The notes beneath the pieces were generated by a model, which searched no databases, had not been told where the DNA came from, and worked only from the letters and a program-made list of their open reading frames with translations. Positions 62,962 through 64,000 of a stretch of 64,000 nt of DNA are shown here, one piece after another. The position numbers were made by a program, and so were the translations under genes. The stretch is from a sulfur-oxidizing endosymbiont of Gigantopelta aegis (GTDB taxonomy: Bacteria > Pseudomonadota > Gammaproteobacteria > GRL18), in assembly GCF_016097415.1 (NCBI RefSeq), contig NZ_JAEHGE010000001.1:974914-1038913 (forward strand). Reading direction: 5' to 3'. Position 1 is the first letter of the stretch; the number at the start of each line of letters is the position of its first letter.

Positions 62962-63618
62962 ATGAACAATGATACAAATGTTACCTGGCATGAACATAGA
63001 GTTTCACGAGAAATGCGTGAAAAGAAAAATAACCACAAGGGTTGTGTTATTTGGTTTACAGGCTTAAGTGGTTCAGGAAAAAGTACTATTGCCAATACAC
63101 TCGATCATAAGCTTCATCAGGCCGGCATACAGACTGTCGTGCTTGATGGTGATAATGTTCGTCATGGCCTCAATGCTGGCCCAGGCATGCTGGAAGACTC
63201 TCATGGAATAGAATTTTCAAAACGTTTTGGACTGGGGTTTTCTGCTATTGACCGAGAAGAAAATATTCGCCGCATAGGCGCAGTGGCTGAAATTTTTACT
63301 CAGACGGGTGCCATCGCACTTACTGCCTTCATTAGTCCCTATCGCATTGATCGTGATCGAGTGAGAAATACTTTAAAGAAGGGTGAGTTTATTGAGGTTT
63401 TTGTTGATACGCCCATAGAGGTTTGTGAGCATCGTGATCCTAAGGGGCTTTACAAAAAAGCAAGAGCAGGTGAGATAAAAGGCTTTACTGGGATTGATGA
63501 TCCCTATGAAGCGCCAGTAGCACCTGAAATTATTCTCTTAGCAGCTGAAAAAACACCCGATATGCTTGCGGATGAAATTATTACTTTTTTGAAAAATAAA
63601 GATATTATCAGTCTATAG
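62962..63618 (+). CDS. cysC: Adenylylsulfate kinase
   Basis: A 218-residue APS kinase forming PAPS. The P-loop is GLSGSGKST (residues 34-42), followed by VVLDGDNVRHGL and ENIRRIGAVAEIFTQTG, AFISPYR and the ending FTGIDDPYEAPVAPEI. Between HGL and the usual LGFS there is an insertion of about 17 residues (NAGPGMLEDSHGIEFSKRFG). No cysN, cysD or cysH adjoins it, so PAPS here might serve sulfation as well as assimilation. GAGGAT precedes the ATG. Confidence 0.94.
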   Translation: MNNDTNVTWHEHRVSREMREKKNNHKGCVIWFTGLSGSGKSTIANTLDHKLHQAGIQTVVLDGDNVRHGLNAGPGMLEDSHGIEFSKRFGLGFSAIDREENIRRIGAVAEIFTQTGAIALTAFISPYRIDRDRVRNTLKKGEFIEVFVDTPIEVCEHRDPKGLYKKARAGEIKGFTGIDDPYEAPVAPEIILLAAEKTPDMLADEIITFLKNKDIISL

Positions 63619-63922
63619 AGGAGCTTGCAAAATCCCATAGCCCCATAGTCCTAGAATAATAGATTATTATACGTCACATCATTAATTAAATTATTTCAAT
63701 TCATTTTTCTGTATTTTTTGCTAATAAGCAGTGAGTTTAAAATGTCAAAGTAGCAAAATTTCCAATTTATGGATTGAAAAAGTCATTGAATTGCCCAACC
63801 TTTTTCCTTATGGGTGAGTGTTGGAATGTGTGAAGATCCATGAAATACTCTCTTTAGCAGGTAAAAAATGAATACAATGAGCTGTAAAAGGCAATGTTTT
63901 ACCATAAAACACAGGATAGAAA
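63619..63922. other. Intergenic region upstream of the last gene
   Basis: A 304-bp AT-rich gap with no supported gene, terminator or recognisable repeat. The promoter of the next gene should lie in its last 100 bases. Confidence 0.45.
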
Positions 63923-64000
63923 ATGATTATCACTATACGAAATTTTTTTTATGTTCTCTTACTTTTATGCGTATCACAGACGAATTTCGCGGAAACTATC
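63923..64000 (+). CDS. Start of an exported protein, cut by the window end
   Basis: The ATG follows AGGA at a suitable distance. The 26 visible codons encode a clear signal peptide (MIITIRNFFYVLLLLCVSQT, then NFAET). The product cannot be named. Confidence 0.6.
   Translation, partial: MIITIRNFFYVLLLLCVSQTNFAETI

Overview
The window reads as chromosome of an AT-rich gammaproteobacterium. The housekeeping blocks are in gammaproteobacterial order: gpmI-envC-ctpA-yibQ-like, then rhodanese-grxC-trxC-secB-gpsA-murI; dapF followed by a DUF484 gene; bioB-bioF-bioH. A PEP-CTERM protein and an exosortase-associated acyltransferase point to an environmental lineage with an exosortase surface-sorting system. 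The Methylococcales or Thiotrichales would fit, but nothing here fixes the order and no methane- or sulfur-oxidation gene is present. No rRNA or tRNA was recognised.

Layout. 0.1-7.2 kb: an NfeD-like/flotillin (yqiJ-yqiK type) operon whose third gene, a DUF3686-type ATPase, is cut by IS3 and IS1595 debris. It is followed by a frameshifted membrane protein, a frameshifted CAP-domain gene and a second IS3 remnant. 7.2-12.6 kb: hemW, dapF, DUF484, the exosortase-type acyltransferase and a decayed ThiF-like gene. 12.7-18.5 kb (minus strand): a DJ-1 protein and the cell-envelope and glycolysis block. 18.9-23.5 kb: an ArsR regulator, then the thiol-redox, secretion, glycerol-phosphate and glutamate-racemase run. 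23.6-27.8 kb: a small chromosomal integron (integrase, candidate attI, two cassettes, one well-formed attC), followed by a broken IS110/IS1111-type element with room for a bridge RNA.

28.1-35.7 kb: trmL, an unlisted 35-residue membrane protein beside an FNR-like site, a CheX-like DUF3334 gene, moaA, an SDR protein, comF and a penicillin-acylase-family enzyme. 35.8-39.4 kb: a 1194-residue sensor with two substrate-binding domains plus PAS, GGDEF and EAL. 39.4-41.6 kb: IS1595 copies, one nested in a MITE that carries ISL3-type ends. 41.7-44.9 kb: bioBFH (no bioC) and a second MITE. 45-50.7 kb: an RND efflux operon with its TetR regulator. 50.8-53.5 kb: a dead GNAT toxin gene, a TPR protein and a PEP-CTERM protein. 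54-58.2 kb: three transposons nested in one another. 58.4-64 kb: an alpha/beta hydrolase, a GGDEF-EAL protein, an MltB-type transglycosylase, cysC and the start of an exported protein.

The overall impression is a genome under heavy insertion-sequence load. About nine transposon-derived pieces are visible. Many transposase genes and some nearby host genes carry one- or two-base indels, mostly in short homopolymers. These are either true decay or long-read assembly errors, and sequence alone does not decide. Catalytic residues are intact in nearly all housekeeping genes.
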